Shown one piece after another: positions 1 to 8,409 of a stretch of DNA of 64,000 nt. The stretch lies in contig NZ_WHPF01000009.1 in the NCBI RefSeq assembly GCF_013106755.1, positions 186,001-250,000 on the forward strand. The letters are read 5' to 3'. The notes below the pieces were generated by a model. That model saw only the letters and a list, made by a program, of their open reading frames with translations. It made no database searches and was not told the DNA's origin. This DNA is from Limnovirga soli. GTDB lineage: Bacteria; Bacteroidota; Bacteroidia; Chitinophagales; Chitinophagaceae. The first letter of the stretch is position 1, and each line of letters starts with the position of its first letter. Made by a program: the position numbers and the translations under genes.

Positions 1-22
1 AAACAGTACTTTGCAAAAACGT

Positions 23-1072
23 TTATTTCTGATTTTCAGGACGTAAACTTCTTACAGTTTGGCCAGCCTGCCACATTTCGCTTTCGCGTAATTCTTTTAA
101 TTCTTCTTCCAGTTTTACGCGGTAATCTGCCTTACTGTTACTATCAATAGAACGCTGCGATTCTTTACCGGTAGCCACGCTTTCGTATAATTCTTTAAAT
201 ACGGGTGCAGTAGCATCGCGGAATTTTTTCCACCAATCCAAAGCGCCACGTTGTGCTGTGGTAGAGCAGTTGGCATACATCCAATCCATACCATTTTCTG
301 CTACCAATGGCATTAGTGATTGGGTTAACTCTTCTACAGTTTCATTAAAAGCTTCAGAAGGGGTATGACCTGCATCGCGCAATACCTGGTATTGGGCGGC
401 AAAAATACCCTGAATGGCGCCCATTAAGGTGCCACGCTCACCGGTAAGATCGCTATATACTTCTTTTTTAAAGTTGGTTTCAAACAGGTAACCGCTACCT
501 ACGGCAATACCCAATGAAATACATCTTTCTTTTGCTCTGCCTGTGGCATCCTGGAAAATAGCATAAGAACTATTTAAGCCACGGCCTTGTAAAAACATTC
601 TGCGTAAAGATGTACCGCTGCCTTTTGGTGCCACTAAAAATACATCTACATCGGCTGGAGGCACAATGCCGGTTTGCTCGTTAAACGTAATACCAAAACC
701 ATGAGAGAAATATAGCGCTTTACCCGCAGTTAAATGTTTTTTTACGGTAGGCCACAGTTCAATTTGTGCGGCATCGCTAAGCAGGTAGCAAATAATAGTA
801 CCACGCTCTAATGCTTCTTCAATTTCAAACAGGGTTTCGCCGGGTACAAAACCATCTGCAATAGCTTTATCCCATGTTTTAGAACTTTTACGCTGGCCAA
901 CTATTACGTTAATACCATTGTCGCGTTGGTTAAGCGCCTGGCCTGGGCCTTGTACGCCATAACCTATTACTGCTACTACTTCATTCTTTAAAACTTCCTG
1001 CGCTTTTGCAAGTGGAAACTCTTCCCGAGTTACTACATTTTCTTCCACTCCGCCGAAATTTAATTTTGCCAT
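23..1072 (-). CDS. ilvC: Ketol-acid reductoisomerase
   Basis: Converts 2-acetolactate or 2-aceto-2-hydroxybutyrate to the dihydroxy acid with NADPH, the second common step of valine, leucine and isoleucine synthesis, in the cytosol. The N-terminal Rossmann motif is VIGYGVQGPGQA, followed by QRKSSKTW, which fits phosphate recognition of NADPH. The C-terminal knotted domain carries the metal-binding EVYSDLTGERGTLMG and the later ENGMDW and CSTTAQRGA stretches. I start it at MAKLNFGG (349 aa); an in-frame ATG nine codons upstream adds a non-family extension. It is the last gene seen of the ilv run, after the VOC gene and separated from it by a class A repeat. What lies downstream is outside the window. 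Confidence 0.95.
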   Translation of the reverse strand: MAKLNFGGVEENVVTREEFPLAKAQEVLKNEVVAVIGYGVQGPGQALNQRDNGINVIVGQRKSSKTWDKAIADGFVPGETLFEIEEALERGTIICYLLSDAAQIELWPTVKKHLTAGKALYFSHGFGITFNEQTGIVPPADVDVFLVAPKGSGTSLRRMFLQGRGLNSSYAIFQDATGRAKERCISLGIAVGSGYLFETNFKKEVYSDLTGERGTLMGAIQGIFAAQYQVLRDAGHTPSEAFNETVEELTQSLMPLVAENGMDWMYANCSTTAQRGALDWWKKFRDATAPVFKELYESVATGKESQRSIDSNSKADYRVKLEEELKELRESEMWQAGQTVRSLRPENQK

Positions 1073-1146
1073 GTTGCTTTGTTTTGCCCTCCCAACCAAA
1101 AGGTGTACAGAGGATTGTTTAAATGTTTATTTAAAAATTGTTATTA

Positions 1147-1213
1147 GCCCATTTTTCTGTTATTAATTAAGCATCTGTTGCGTCGCACTCTTGTGCTGCA
1201 ACAATGCTTTCAG
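1147..1213 (-). repeat. Class A palindromic element (A1)
   Basis: The core TTGCGTCGCACTCTTGTGC is at 1178-1196. It fills the gap between the VOC gene and ilvC and would be transcribed as part of the operon. The GAG subtype (ACAAGAGTGCGACG) is read on the minus strand. Confidence 0.85.
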
Positions 1214-1588
1214 CTAAACACTGTTATTTAGTGCTTCATTAAACGATAAGCGGTTGCCAAACGGATCTGTAACACTTACACACATGGCCCCATAAAACAC
1301 CTGCTCGTACGATGGCCTGTAATATTTGTAAGGTCTGGTTTGCAACTCATTAAAAAAAGCCTCTAACCCATTACACCAGAAAAAAACCTTGGCGCCCGGT
1401 GTACAATCACCTACTTGTTCTGTCAGGTGCAGGGTAATATTCCCTTTTGATACCTGCATGTAAACGGGTGTGTTCTCTTCAAATATATGTTCCCAGTCAA
1501 TGGTAAACCCCAGCCAGCCAATATAAAACTCAACCGCTTTTTCATAACTAAAAATGCGTAAGACAGGTATGGTTTTTTCAACTGTCAT
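1214..1588 (-). CDS. VOC-fold (glyoxalase/bleomycin-resistance-like) protein
   Basis: This is a 124-residue protein of the vicinal oxygen chelate superfamily, seen from the N-terminal IPVLRIFSYEKAVEFYIGWLGF (paired beta-alpha-beta entry) and the C-terminal VSVTDPFGNRLSFNE, the usual VOC ending that carries a metal-ligand Glu. The substrate is unknown; many members of this small single-domain group are annotated as glyoxalase or bleomycin-binding proteins without proof. Its start overlaps the stop of the PfpI-like gene by 4 bases, so the two are probably translationally coupled. It lies between ilvN and ilvC, where such a gene is not a standard part of the operon. Confidence 0.75.
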   Translation of the reverse strand: MTVEKTIPVLRIFSYEKAVEFYIGWLGFTIDWEHIFEENTPVYMQVSKGNITLHLTEQVGDCTPGAKVFFWCNGLEAFFNELQTRPYKYYRPSYEQVFYGAMCVSVTDPFGNRLSFNEALNNSV

Positions 1589-2250
1589 AAGAACAATTTT
1601 TTTATCAGTGCCGCTCTTTCGTTTTGTATTGCAGCCCTGTCTGTAATAGCTTTTTGTACCATTGCTGCATCAGCTGTAGCGGGTGAGCCACTGTTAAATG
1701 GCGGCGCTGGATTGTACTCCATCATTAACTGAATTTCTTTAGCAGTATCTCCGCCAAATAGTTTTGCTGCAATGGTTAAGCCAAAATCTATGCCCGCAGT
1801 TACACCACCGCCGGTAATTCTGTTTCGGTCTATTACCACCCGGTCCTCTATTACTTCTACCTTAAACATGGCCAGCAGGTTAAGTGATAACCAGTGTGTG
1901 GTAGCTTTATAGCCATCCAGTAAACCAGCAGCTGCCAATACCAAAGAACCGGTACATACCGAGGTAATATAACTGGCTTTTATGGCTTGTTGCTGCAAGA
2001 AATGAATCAGTGGTGCTTGCTGCATGGCCTCAAAAATACCACGACCACCAGGTACAAATAAAATATCTACCTGTGGCGCAGTAGTAAACGTACAATCTGG
2101 TGTTAATAGTAAACCATTATCTGCTTTTACCGCTGTATTGTTTTCCGCAATTAAAAGAACTTGTGTGGATGGCAATCTTCCAAATACTTCATAGGGGCCT
2201 GTTAGGTCTAATTGTGTAAGGTTTGGAAATAATACCATGCCTATAATCAT
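1585..2250 (-). CDS. DJ-1/PfpI family protein
   Basis: This 221-residue protein has a glutamine amidotransferase-like DJ-1/PfpI fold. It shows the N-terminal IGMVLFPNLTQLDLTGPYEVF, the ILFVPGGRG acid-elbow region and the nucleophile elbow SVCTGSLVLAAAGLLDG with a candidate catalytic Cys, followed by TTHW. The DLTGPYEVF and TTHW pattern is typical of the isonitrile hydratase/transcriptional-regulator-like branch, but no AraC DNA-binding domain is attached. The true substrate is unknown. It is in an apparent operon with ilvN (9-base gap upstream) and the VOC gene (4-base overlap downstream). Confidence 0.8.
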   Translation of the reverse strand: MIIGMVLFPNLTQLDLTGPYEVFGRLPSTQVLLIAENNTAVKADNGLLLTPDCTFTTAPQVDILFVPGGRGIFEAMQQAPLIHFLQQQAIKASYITSVCTGSLVLAAAGLLDGYKATTHWLSLNLLAMFKVEVIEDRVVIDRNRITGGGVTAGIDFGLTIAAKLFGGDTAKEIQLMMEYNPAPPFNSGSPATADAAMVQKAITDRAAIQNERAALIKKLFL

Positions 2251-2259
2251 ATCATTTAT

Positions 2260-2847
2260 TTACATCGTAAACACTTCGCCACGTTTATTTAGGAACTCAT
2301 TTTCTATTACTTCTTCACCCGGCTGCTGACTTTCAAATTCACGCAACTTTTCGTGAAACCCGGCGCTGCTTTTAATAATGGCTACACGGGCACTGCGTAC
2401 AAATTCAATCAGGCCATAAGGTTCCAGTGCTTTTATTAAGGCTTCTGTTTCTTCGCGGTGGCCGGTGGTTTCAAATACGGTATAGTCTTTACGTATTACC
2501 ACTGCCCTTGCACCATATTGGCGTAACAGGCGTTCTACCTTAACCTTTTCTGCAATTTCATCGGTTGGTACTTTGTATAAGGCCAGTTCCTGCCATAAAA
2601 TTTCATCGTTGGTATTGTAGTAGGCTTTTAATACTTCTACCTGTTTTTCAATTTGGCGGCAAAGTTTTTTTACTACTTCTTCCACTTCATTAATTACTAT
2701 CGTAAAGCGGTGTACGCTGTCTATTTCTGAAGGAGAAGTGTTCAGGCTTTCTATATTAATTTTTCTGCGCGAAAATATTATGGCTATACGGTTTAGTAAA
2801 CCTATCTGGTTTTCTGTGTACACCGTAATGGTATATTCCTGTTTCAT
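2260..2847 (-). CDS. ilvN: Acetolactate synthase small (regulatory) subunit
   Basis: This is the regulatory subunit that activates IlvB and confers valine feedback inhibition. The first 75 residues form an ACT domain (YTITVYTENQIGLLNRIAIIFSRRKINIESL), followed by the family's second domain containing VVIRKDYTVFETTGHREE and GLIEFVRSARVAI. At 195 residues it is slightly longer than the typical 160-180, because of a tail GEEVIENEFLNKRGEVFTM. It lies downstream of ilvB with a class A repeat in the 100-base gap, an unusual interruption for two subunits of one enzyme. Confidence 0.92.
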   Translation of the reverse strand: MKQEYTITVYTENQIGLLNRIAIIFSRRKINIESLNTSPSEIDSVHRFTIVINEVEEVVKKLCRQIEKQVEVLKAYYNTNDEILWQELALYKVPTDEIAEKVKVERLLRQYGARAVVIRKDYTVFETTGHREETEALIKALEPYGLIEFVRSARVAIIKSSAGFHEKLREFESQQPGEEVIENEFLNKRGEVFTM

Positions 2848-2857
2848 TGTTGTTGGC

Positions 2858-2948
2858 TTTTTGCTGCTGGCTTTTGTTGAATAGTATTAATGCTGTACAA
2901 GTGTGCGACGCAAGTAAAGCGTAATGCTTTGCTATTGCCGGGTTAACC
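2858..2948 (+). repeat. Class A palindromic element (A2)
   Basis: The core GTACAAGTGTGCGACGCAA is at 2895-2913, preceded by TTTTTGCTGC and followed by GTAAAGC and then GCCGGGTTAA. It lies between ilvB and ilvN. Confidence 0.9.
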
Positions 2949-2949
2949 C

Positions 2950-4692
2950 TTATTGCAATCTTATTTCTGATACACTGCAACCCTGTGGTACCATGGGAAA
3001 TACATTGTTTTCTTTACCCACCATTACTTCCAGTAAATAGGCGCCATCGTGATCAAGCATTTCTTTTAGCGCATTTTTTAAACCATCCCTGTGATGTACA
3101 GTTTGGCCTTCAATGCCATAGCCCTTGGCAATGGTAACAAAATTGGGGCTTTGAATATCTACAAAAGAATACCTTTTGCTATGGAATAACTCCTGCCACT
3201 GGCGCACCATGCCCAGGAAATTATTATTAAGAATTAGTATTTTTACCGCTGCGCCAAATTGCATAATGGTGCCCATTTCCTGCAATGTCATTTGAAATCC
3301 GCCATCGCCTATAATGGCTACTACTGTTCTTTCGGGTGCGCCGTATTTGGCGCCAATGGCTGCAGGCAGTGCAAAACCCATGGTACCCAAACCGCCGGAT
3401 GTTACATTGCTTTTTGACTGCGTGAATTTGGCATAACGGCAGGCTACCATTTGGTGCTGGCCAACATCTGTTACAATAACTGCATCGCCTTTGGTAAGTT
3501 CGTTAAGTGCATCTATTACCTCGGCCATGCTCATTTCTTCTACTGTTGGGTGCATTTCTTTTCTTATCACAATAGCCTGCTCTTCTTCGGTAAAAGAATA
3601 AAACCGCTGCAGCCAATCTGTATGTTCTTTTTTAGTTATCAGTTCTGTAAGCAGGGGCAAAGTTTCTTTGCAATCTCCCCATACAGGTACGGTAGCTTTT
3701 ACATTTTTATCAATTTCTGCGGGGTCAATATCCAGGTGAATTACTTTGGCCTGTTTGGCATATTTATCAAGTCGGCCGGTAACCCTGTCGTCGAACCGCA
3801 TGCCAATGGCAATTAATACATCACATTCGTTGGTTAAAACATTTGGGCCGTAATTGCCATGCATACCCAGCATGCCCACATTTTGCGGATGATCAGTTTC
3901 TAAAGCACTTAGGCCAAGAATAGTCCAGGCTGCGGGAAAACCACCTTTTTCAATAAAGGCTTTAAATTCAGCTTCGGCACGGCCAAGTATAACCCCTTGT
4001 CCAAAAATTACAAATGGCTTTTTGGCTTCGTTAATAAGCTGGGCTGCTTCTTCAATATATTCTTTACGTATTATAGGTTTTGGGCGGTAGCTGCGCACAT
4101 GGTGGCAGGGCTCGTAACCAGTAAAATCAAATTTTTGCAGCTGTGCATTTTTGGTAATATCAATTAGTACGGGTCCCGGGCGGCCGCTGCGGGCAATATA
4201 AAATGCTTTGGCTAAAATGGCTGGTAATTCAGTAGCATCTGTAACCTGATAGTTCCATTTGGTTACTGGTGTGGTAATATTTATCACATCAATTTCCTGG
4301 AATGCATCGGTACCCAGCAGGTGCGCAAATACCTGTCCGGTAATGGCCACTATTGGTGTACTATCAATTTGGGCATCAGCCAAACCGGTAACAAGGTTGG
4401 TAGCACCGGGGCCACTGGTAGCAAATACCACCCCTACATTACCCGATGTACGCGCATAACCCTGTGCAGCATGAATACCACCCTGTTCGTGACGCACAAG
4501 TATATGTTGCAGTTTATCCTCATAATCATACAGGGCATCGTAAATGGGCATAATGGCGCCGCCGGGGTAACCAAAAACGGTTTTCACACCTTCGGCAATT
4601 AATGCCTTTAATACTGCCTCGCTACCTGTTATAGATATTGACTTTTCAACAGGTGTTTCAATTTGTTGTTCTAATGCTTCCAGTGTACTCAT
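2950..4692 (-). CDS. ilvB: Acetolactate synthase large (catalytic) subunit
   Basis: This thiamine-diphosphate enzyme condenses two pyruvates, or pyruvate with 2-oxobutyrate, in the first common step of branched-chain synthesis. Visible features are GVKTVFGYPGGAIMPIYDAL, the catalytic Glu in LVRHEQGGIHAAQGYAR, and the C-terminal ThDP/Mg motif GDGGFQMTLQEMGTIMQF...NNNFLGMVRQWQ. I start it at MSTLEALEQQ (580 aa). The frame stays open for 18 more codons to a GTG at 4746, but those codons run through a degenerate class A repeat and do not look like protein. It is followed by ilvN in the same direction. Confidence 0.94.
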   Translation of the reverse strand: MSTLEALEQQIETPVEKSISITGSEAVLKALIAEGVKTVFGYPGGAIMPIYDALYDYEDKLQHILVRHEQGGIHAAQGYARTSGNVGVVFATSGPGATNLVTGLADAQIDSTPIVAITGQVFAHLLGTDAFQEIDVINITTPVTKWNYQVTDATELPAILAKAFYIARSGRPGPVLIDITKNAQLQKFDFTGYEPCHHVRSYRPKPIIRKEYIEEAAQLINEAKKPFVIFGQGVILGRAEAEFKAFIEKGGFPAAWTILGLSALETDHPQNVGMLGMHGNYGPNVLTNECDVLIAIGMRFDDRVTGRLDKYAKQAKVIHLDIDPAEIDKNVKATVPVWGDCKETLPLLTELITKKEHTDWLQRFYSFTEEEQAIVIRKEMHPTVEEMSMAEVIDALNELTKGDAVIVTDVGQHQMVACRYAKFTQSKSNVTSGGLGTMGFALPAAIGAKYGAPERTVVAIIGDGGFQMTLQEMGTIMQFGAAVKILILNNNFLGMVRQWQELFHSKRYSFVDIQSPNFVTIAKGYGIEGQTVHHRDGLKNALKEMLDHDGAYLLEVMVGKENNVFPMVPQGCSVSEIRLQ

Positions 4693-4778
4693 AAAATATT
4701 TTTTGTTATCAGCATTTGTAAATTCATTCAGCTTTACTTGTGTCACTCACTTGTACGCCACAACTATATGCAGCCATT
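4693..4778 (-). repeat. Degenerate class A element (variant A'')
   Basis: AGCTTTACTTG is followed by a changed core TTGTGTCACTCACTTGTAC at 4738-4756. Relative to the common core, the middle base pair of the small palindrome is exchanged (GCG-T-CGC becomes GTG-T-CAC), which keeps pairing. It lies between the DinB gene and ilvB. A second copy of this variant is at 52901-52919. Confidence 0.75.
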
Positions 4779-4782
4779 TGTT

Positions 4783-5283
4783 TTATTGCAATGGTAAACG
4801 ATAAGCCGCCAATAAATCAGTTGATGTTACGCCTGTAAAACCTGCCTGCCTTACCATAGTAACCAATTGGCCCCTGTGTTGGGTGGAGTGATTAAATACA
4901 TGCGCAAACAACTGATAATAGGGCATGGAATAAGCATCTCCGTTTAACCGGCTAAAGTTAAGGTTGGTGTTAAGCGTATCTTCATCAAACGTATCTATCA
5001 AATTTTTTAAGCCTGCAGATGTTTCTTTCCACAAGGCAATATGTTCGTTTTTGGTACCCTTATAAACTGGCTGCAACCAAACAATGGAGGGATTATGATT
5101 AAATCTTTCCAGCCACGCTTTTTCTGCACTAATTACATGCAATACGGTTTGTTGAATACTATTAAAGCTGCTGACAATCTCCTGGTTCCACTGCTCTTCG
5201 GTAAGTGCTTCCAGCCAGTTACAAACAATATTGTTGGCCCAAACATTATAGGCAGCCAGCTCTTTAAAATATTGTTTTGTCAT
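4783..5283 (-). CDS. DinB-like four-helix protein
   Basis: This 166-residue protein of the DinB/YfiT-like four-helix bundle family starts MTKQYFKELAAYNVWANNIV. The three metal-ligand histidines of the family are plausible in TVLHVISAEKAW, in the HVFNHSTQHRGQL stretch (the classic H-x3-H motif near the third helix), and nearby. Members are damage-inducible proteins or thiol-dependent transferases, mostly uncharacterised. It sits between ilvD and ilvB, with repeats on both sides. No known role links it to branched-chain synthesis. Confidence 0.8.
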   Translation of the reverse strand: MTKQYFKELAAYNVWANNIVCNWLEALTEEQWNQEIVSSFNSIQQTVLHVISAEKAWLERFNHNPSIVWLQPVYKGTKNEHIALWKETSAGLKNLIDTFDEDTLNTNLNFSRLNGDAYSMPYYQLFAHVFNHSTQHRGQLVTMVRQAGFTGVTSTDLLAAYRLPLQ

Positions 5284-5289
5284 GCTTAA

Positions 5290-5373
5290 ATTTTATTTTG
5301 TTGCATTATTTGTTGCAGTACAAGTGTGCGACGCAACGGATGTTGCAGGTACCTGTACTGCCGGGTACAAAAA
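5290..5373 (+). repeat. Class A palindromic element (A4)
   Basis: The core GTACAAGTGTGCGACGCAA is at 5318-5336, with TTGTTGCATT on the left and GCCGGGTACAAAAAA on the right. It fills the whole gap between ilvD and the DinB gene. Confidence 0.9.
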
Positions 5374-5374
5374 A

Positions 5375-7063
5375 TTAATCCTCATCTGTTACACAGCCTT
5401 GTGCAGCATTTTTTACACTGCGGGCATATTTAAATAAAATACCTTTTGTGGCTTTGAGAGCGGGTTGTTGCCAGCCTGCTTTTCTTTGTGCAATTACCTC
5501 ATCGCTTACTTTTAAATTGAGGGTATTATTGATGGCATCTATTTCAATAATATCATCGTCCTGCACCAATCCAATTAAACCGCCTTCGAAGGCTTCCGGA
5601 GTAATATGCCCAACCACAAAACCATGTGTGCCGCCACTAAAACGACCATCTGTAATTAATGCTACAGATTTGCCCAAACCCGCGCCAATAATGGCACCTG
5701 TGGGTTTTAGCATTTCGGGCATACCCGGTGCGCCTTTGGGGCCAATATTGCGGATAACCACCACATCGCCTGCATGTACGCGGCCAGATTGAATACCTTT
5801 TATTAAGTCATGTTCACCATCAAATACCCTTGCCGTACCTTGAAAGCGTTCGCCCTCTTTACCACTAATTTTTGCAACACTACCACCTTCTGCCAAATTG
5901 CCGTAAAGTATTTGTAAATGGCCAGTAGCTTTTAAAGGCGTTTCCAAAGGCATAATGATTTTTTGTTTTTCAAAATCAAGATCTGGTGCGTCGGCCAGAT
6001 TTTCTGCCACGGTTTTGCCTGTAACAGTAATGCAATCACCATGTAATAAACCCTTGCCTAACAGGTATTTCATTACTGCAGGTACCCCGCCATATTGATG
6101 GAGGTCTTCCATTAAGTATTTACCGCTTGGTTTAAAATCGGCCAATACCGGAATTTTATTACTTATTGCCTGAAAATCATCCTGAGTTAAAGACACATCT
6201 ACACTTTTTGCCATAGCAATAAGGTGTAAAACAGCATTTGTGCTACCGCCTAAAACCATGATAACGGTAATGGCATTTTCAAATGCTTTACGTGTCATGA
6301 TATCGCGGGGTTTGATATCTTTTTCAAGGATGATTTTTATGGCTTCACCAACAGCGGCACATTCTCTTTGCTTTTCTTCGCTTAATGCCGGGTTGGAAGA
6401 GGAGAAAGGTAAACTCATGCCCATTGCCTCGATAGCGCTGGCCATGGTATTGGCGGTGTACATACCGCCGCAGGCACCGGCACCGGGACAGGCATGTTGC
6501 ACAATTCCTTTAAAATCAGCCTCACTTAGGTTGCCAGCAATTTTTTGGCCCAGGGCTTCAAAGGCAGAAACTATGTTTAAATCTCCATGTCCCTGGTAAT
6601 GGCCAGGTGCAATGGTGCCTCCATATAACATAATGGATGGACGATTTAACCGGCCCATGGCCATGATGGTGCCCGGCATATTTTTATCGCAACCTGGAAT
6701 ACCGATAAGGGCGTCATAATATTGTGCGCCGGCATTGGTTTCAATGCTATCGGCAATTACATCGCGGCTAACAAGGCTATAGCGCATACCATCTGTACCC
6801 ATACTAATACCATCGCTAACGCCTATAGTATGAAAACGAAGGCCAAGTAAACCTTCAGTTTTGTTTACACTTTCTCTTACTGTTGTAGCCAGATCGTTAA
6901 GGTGCATATTACAGGGATTACCATCCCAGCCCATACTAACAATACCTACCTGCGCTTTATTAAAGTCTTCTTCTTTAAAGCCAATTGCATAAAACATTGC
7001 CTGTGCGCCGGGTTGAGTAACATCCTGCGTTAAGGTTTTGGAATATTTGTTTAATTCAGCCAT
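5375..7063 (-). CDS. ilvD: Dihydroxy-acid dehydratase
   Basis: Dehydrates 2,3-dihydroxy-isovalerate or -methylvalerate to the 2-oxo acid, using an Fe-S cluster and Mg. At 562 residues it has the usual length. The cluster and metal cysteines are visible in [23 protein letters not shown] and [18 protein letters not shown]. The C-terminal catalytic region contains [19 protein letters not shown]. The next gene downstream is the DinB-like gene, after a class A repeat. It follows ilvE with an 81-base gap. Confidence 0.96.
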   Translation of the reverse strand: MAELNKYSKTLTQDVTQPGAQAMFYAIGFKEEDFNKAQVGIVSMGWDGNPCNMHLNDLATTVRESVNKTEGLLGLRFHTIGVSDGISMGTDGMRYSLVSRDVIADSIETNAGAQYYDALIGIPGCDKNMPGTIMAMGRLNRPSIMLYGGTIAPGHYQGHGDLNIVSAFEALGQKIAGNLSEADFKGIVQHACPGAGACGGMYTANTMASAIEAMGMSLPFSSSNPALSEEKQRECAAVGEAIKIILEKDIKPRDIMTRKAFENAITVIMVLGGSTNAVLHLIAMAKSVDVSLTQDDFQAISNKIPVLADFKPSGKYLMEDLHQYGGVPAVMKYLLGKGLLHGDCITVTGKTVAENLADAPDLDFEKQKIIMPLETPLKATGHLQILYGNLAEGGSVAKISGKEGERFQGTARVFDGEHDLIKGIQSGRVHAGDVVVIRNIGPKGAPGMPEMLKPTGAIIGAGLGKSVALITDGRFSGGTHGFVVGHITPEAFEGGLIGLVQDDDIIEIDAINNTLNLKVSDEVIAQRKAGWQQPALKATKGILFKYARSVKNAAQGCVTDED

Positions 7064-7144
7064 TGTGTATACTTGTATTTTATCGTCTTTAAGTTAATTT
7101 TTGCTTTGTGCCTCCAGATACATTATGAATTAGATCTCTGGTAA

Positions 7145-8044
7145 TTAAGCTTCTACTGTTTGATGTATTTCCATTTCAATTACCCTTGCCGCATAGGCTT
7201 CTTTAATTTTTTTACTGATGGTATCATTCCAGTTCTTTTTGAAACTGACATTGTCTATTGATTCCCAGCCAATCACTTCGGCGGCAGTACCGCAGAAAAA
7301 AGCTGCATCTGCCTGTTTTAGTTCTTCGGATGTAATTTGTTTTTCTGTTACAGGGATACCCATTTCTTCGGCTATTTCAAATACGGTAGCACGTGTAATG
7401 CCGGGTAAGATATTGCCTAATGAAGGTGTTAATAAAGCACCATCTTTTTCATAAAACATATTGGCGCCGGGCCCTTCGGCAACAAAGCCTAGCATATCTG
7501 TAAGTAGGGCTTCATCAAAGCCATTGGCTTTTGCTTCCTGGCTGGCCAGGATAGAATTTACATAGTGGCCGGCTGCTTTGGCGGTTATCTTAAACCCTTT
7601 TGGATTAGGTCTTTGGAATGAGGAGGTCATAACACGCAGCAACTTTTCACCTAAAAATGGCAGCATGGGCCATACTTCAATAAAAATGAAAGATTCTGTA
7701 TTTTGTACAAAGCTCATATTGGCCGGTGCATACACTACGGGGCGTATATAGGCATCCTGCAGGTTGTTTCTTTTTAATACTTCGTAACTGGCATCAATTA
7801 ATTCCTGGTTGGTCCATGTGTATGGCATATTTAAAGCTTCGGCCGAATTTTTTAGGCGGGTAAAATGTTCTTCAGGCTTGAAAATACTGGTTTCGCCATT
7901 TACGGTTTTATATGAACGTATGCCTTCAAAAACGGAATAACCATAGTGCAGCGATTGGCTGTAATAATCCATTTTTGCTTCTGTAGCTTTTACGTAGGTG
8001 CCGTTTAAGTAGAGAATTGTATTCTCGTTGTAATAAGATGCCAT
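7145..8044 (-). CDS. ilvE: Branched-chain amino acid aminotransferase
   Basis: A PLP-dependent fold-type IV transaminase that makes Val, Leu and Ile from their oxo acids with glutamate. The 299-residue sequence shows the early YYSQSLHYGYSVFEGIRSY, the Schiff-base lysine region FKITAKAAGHYVNSILASQEAKANGFDEALL, the phosphate-binding LPGITRATVFEIAEEMGIPV and the late FFCGTAAEV. It is the first structural gene after the attenuator at 8165-8327. A class A element sits in the transcript between the terminator and its start codon. Confidence 0.94.
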   Translation of the reverse strand: MASYYNENTILYLNGTYVKATEAKMDYYSQSLHYGYSVFEGIRSYKTVNGETSIFKPEEHFTRLKNSAEALNMPYTWTNQELIDASYEVLKRNNLQDAYIRPVVYAPANMSFVQNTESFIFIEVWPMLPFLGEKLLRVMTSSFQRPNPKGFKITAKAAGHYVNSILASQEAKANGFDEALLTDMLGFVAEGPGANMFYEKDGALLTPSLGNILPGITRATVFEIAEEMGIPVTEKQITSEELKQADAAFFCGTAAEVIGWESIDNVSFKKNWNDTISKKIKEAYAARVIEMEIHQTVEA

Positions 8045-8077
8045 GTTGTTGTTTTTATGCTTTATTAATCATATTGC

Positions 8078-8158
8078 TTTTTGCCGACGGATATTACTGT
8101 TGTACAAGTGTGCGACGCAAGTAAAGCTGTATAGCGATACTTGTGCCGGGTTAATAAC
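8078..8158 (+). repeat. Class A palindromic element (A5)
   Basis: The core GTACAAGTGTGCGACGCAA is at 8102-8120, flanked by TTTTTGCC and GCCGGGTTAATAA. It lies in the ilvE 5' leader, downstream of the attenuator hairpin. Confidence 0.9.
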
Positions 8159-8164
8159 CTGCAT

Positions 8165-8204
8165 ACAATAAAACAAAAAACCCGCCTCTAGGTGAGGCGG
8201 GTTT
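8165..8204 (-). terminator. Intrinsic terminator, probable ilv attenuator
   Basis: Read on the minus strand, an 11-bp perfect stem AAACCCGCCTC/GAGGCGGGTTT (plus positions 8178-8188 and 8194-8204) with a 5-base loop is followed by TTTTTTGTTTTATT. It is 40 bases after the stop of the leader peptide and about 120 bases before ilvE. It also lies downstream of leuB and could end leader-independent transcripts from leuAB. Confidence 0.9.
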
Positions 8205-8238
8205 GTATAGTTTAGTTGTAATAAGTTAACAGTTTACA

Positions 8239-8245
8239 CCACCTC
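8239..8245 (-). promoter_or_regulatory. Candidate antiterminator segment overlapping leader stop codon
   Basis: The minus-strand bases GAGGTGG overlap the leader peptide's TGA. They can pair with CCGCCTC in the 5' arm of the terminator (one G-U pair), which would prevent the terminator from forming. A ribosome finishing at the stop codon would cover this segment; one stalled on the upstream Ile/Val codons would leave it free. This is inference from base pairing. Confidence 0.6.
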
Positions 8246-8327
8246 AGTTTGTTACAGGAATAATAATGACTAGCACTACCAGAATGATAGTGAGTAGAAG
8301 TACATTATTTAAACCGCGTAACTGCAT
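8244..8327 (-). CDS. Branched-chain leader peptide of the ilv attenuator
   Basis: A 27-codon reading frame, ATG to TGA, starts about ten bases after the predicted transcription start. It encodes MQLRGLNN, then VLLLTIILVV, then LVIIIPVTN. Seventeen of 27 residues are Leu (7), Val (5) or Ile (5), with runs of three Leu and three Ile codons. This matches the known logic of ribosome-mediated attenuation in ilv and leu operons of other bacteria, where starvation for the product amino acid stalls the ribosome in the leader. A terminator with the right spacing follows. I see no other role for such a peptide here. No homologue search was possible. Confidence 0.85.
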   Translation of the reverse strand: MQLRGLNNVLLLTIILVVLVIIIPVTN

Positions 8328-8344
8328 GTTGAAGTGTTGTACAA

Positions 8345-8375
8345 CGAAAATACACCCGCCATATGAATTAACAAA
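8345..8375 (-). promoter_or_regulatory. Promoter of ilvE-ilvC operon
   Basis: On the minus strand, TTTG (plus 8372-8375), a 19-base spacer and TATTTTCG (plus 8345-8352) fit the Bacteroidota TTTG-N19-TAnnTTTG promoter with one mismatch. The predicted start is near 8338, so the leader ATG at 8327 lies almost at the 5' end. Confidence 0.7.
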
Positions 8376-8409
8376 GAACTTTTTTATTTGCTGTGTTTAA
8401 GCAGCGCTT

